A DNA stretch of 64,000 bases, taken from contig NZ_CP061941.1 of NCBI RefSeq assembly GCF_014805825.1, forward strand, positions 868,001-932,000, written 5' to 3'. The position numbers and the translations under genes are program-made. The stretch comes from Marinomonas algicola (GTDB lineage Bacteria > Pseudomonadota > Gammaproteobacteria > Pseudomonadales > Marinomonadaceae). Shown here piece by piece: positions 63,570-64,000 of the stretch (positions within the stretch are counted from its first letter, which is position 1; each line of letters starts with the position of its first letter). The notes under the pieces are model-generated. The model was not told the DNA's origin and did not search any database. It saw nothing but the letters and a program-made list of their open reading frames with translations.

Positions 63570-64000
63570 TTGCCAATTACCATTAAAGATGTCGCATTAC
63601 GTGCTGGCGTTTCTACTACTACGGTTTCTCATGTCTTGAATAAAACACGTTTTGTGGCCGCAAAAACACAAGAAAAAGTATTTAAAGCCGCCGATGATTT
63701 ACATTATGCTCCAAGTGCCGTTGCTCGTAGCTTAAAAGTAAAAACCACAAAAAGTCTAGGAATGCTGGTAACAACAACATTGAGTCCTTTTTATGCTGAG
63801 TTAATTAATTATGTTGAGAAGCATTGTTACGATGAAGGTTACAATTTAATACTCTGTAATACCGATGGCGATTCCGAAAAAATACTGTCTTATCTGCGAA
63901 TGCTGTCTCAAAAGCGTGTCGATGGGATTTTGGTAATGTGTACGGAATACAATGATTCGTTATCTACCTCATTAGCCGAAAAACGAGACCTACCAATAAC
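63570..64000 (+). CDS. LacI/RbsR-type transcriptional repressor (3' partial)
   Basis: Frame open to the window end. HTH ITIKDVALRAGVSTTTVSHV plus hinge helix NKTRFVAAKTQEKVFKAADD and YAPSAVARSLKVK; then the sugar-binding core (SLGMLVTTTLSPFYAELINY). TTG 63570 is favoured: GGAG lies 9 nt upstream and the protein then begins MPITIKDVA like RbsR; an ATG at 63555 has no ribosome site. Likely binds the tandem operators upstream of the sugar ABC operon. Confidence 0.85.
   Translation, partial: MPITIKDVALRAGVSTTTVSHVLNKTRFVAAKTQEKVFKAADDLHYAPSAVARSLKVKTTKSLGMLVTTTLSPFYAELINYVEKHCYDEGYNLILCNTDGDSEKILSYLRMLSQKRVDGILVMCTEYNDSLSTSLAEKRDLPI

Noticed and set aside
1..64000. tRNA or rRNA genes
   Set aside because: None could be recognised by eye; a tRNAscan run would be needed to exclude a tRNA fully.

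Overview
The window reads as one chromosomal stretch of a marine gammaproteobacterium, most like Marinomonas or another Oceanospirillales. This is judged from protein style and synteny; no database search was possible. The clues are a type II secretion operon end, the ygfA-ssrS-zapA block, prfB with its programmed frameshift followed by lysS, two TRAP transporters and many short regulators. Coding strands alternate and the region carries no phage or plasmid backbone.

Layout. 1-6960 is conserved core: gspL (5' cut by the window) and gspM, ygfA, 6S RNA, zapA, prfB (+1 frameshift), lysS, hisC. 6960-12250 is an accessory scrapyard: REP-like palindromes, a frameshifted IS91-type transposase remnant, at least two integron cassettes with attC sites and no integrase (a CALIN), a group II intron 3' end lying exactly in the last cassette's attC, and a REP-associated tyrosine transposase (RAYT) with its 5' end duplicated. 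A small operon with a DUF4405 cytochrome-like membrane protein follows. 12280-16000 holds an outer-membrane barrel gene, an AraC-type membrane regulator split by an intact IS30-family element, and a sugar-kinase remnant coupled to a HAD phosphatase.

16900-27090 carries a YcaQ-type and an AlkC-type DNA glycosylase, an Lrp regulator divergent from a Gate-domain membrane protein, a porin whose signal peptide appears frameshifted, an IclR regulator, an MFS exporter divergent from a LysR regulator, and an FUSC-type membrane protein. 27187-32343 is an RND efflux pair with a MarR regulator upstream.

32622-53003 is the main catabolic block. A TRAP transporter diverges from a seven-gene CoA operon (CoA-transferase, thiolase, crotonase, SDR, acyl-CoA dehydrogenase, aryl/acyl-CoA ligase, thioesterase) that can run a full beta-oxidation turn. 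A chemoreceptor follows, then a LysR regulator with a class III CoA-transferase, an HMG-CoA-lyase-like enzyme and a second TRAP transporter, which looks like uptake, CoA activation and C-C cleavage of a branched hydroxy-dicarboxylate. 53172-58888 holds metY, a secreted nuclease, LysE and EamA exporters, Lrp and AraC regulators and a GNAT. 59072-64000 is a ribose-type sugar ABC operon with a FucU/RbsD mutarotase and a LacI regulator cut by the window end; its promoter carries two abutting LacI-type operators.

The most interesting signal is 7.0-12.1 kb, where integron cassettes, an attC-embedded group II intron scar, IS91 and RAYT debris are layered in one locus.
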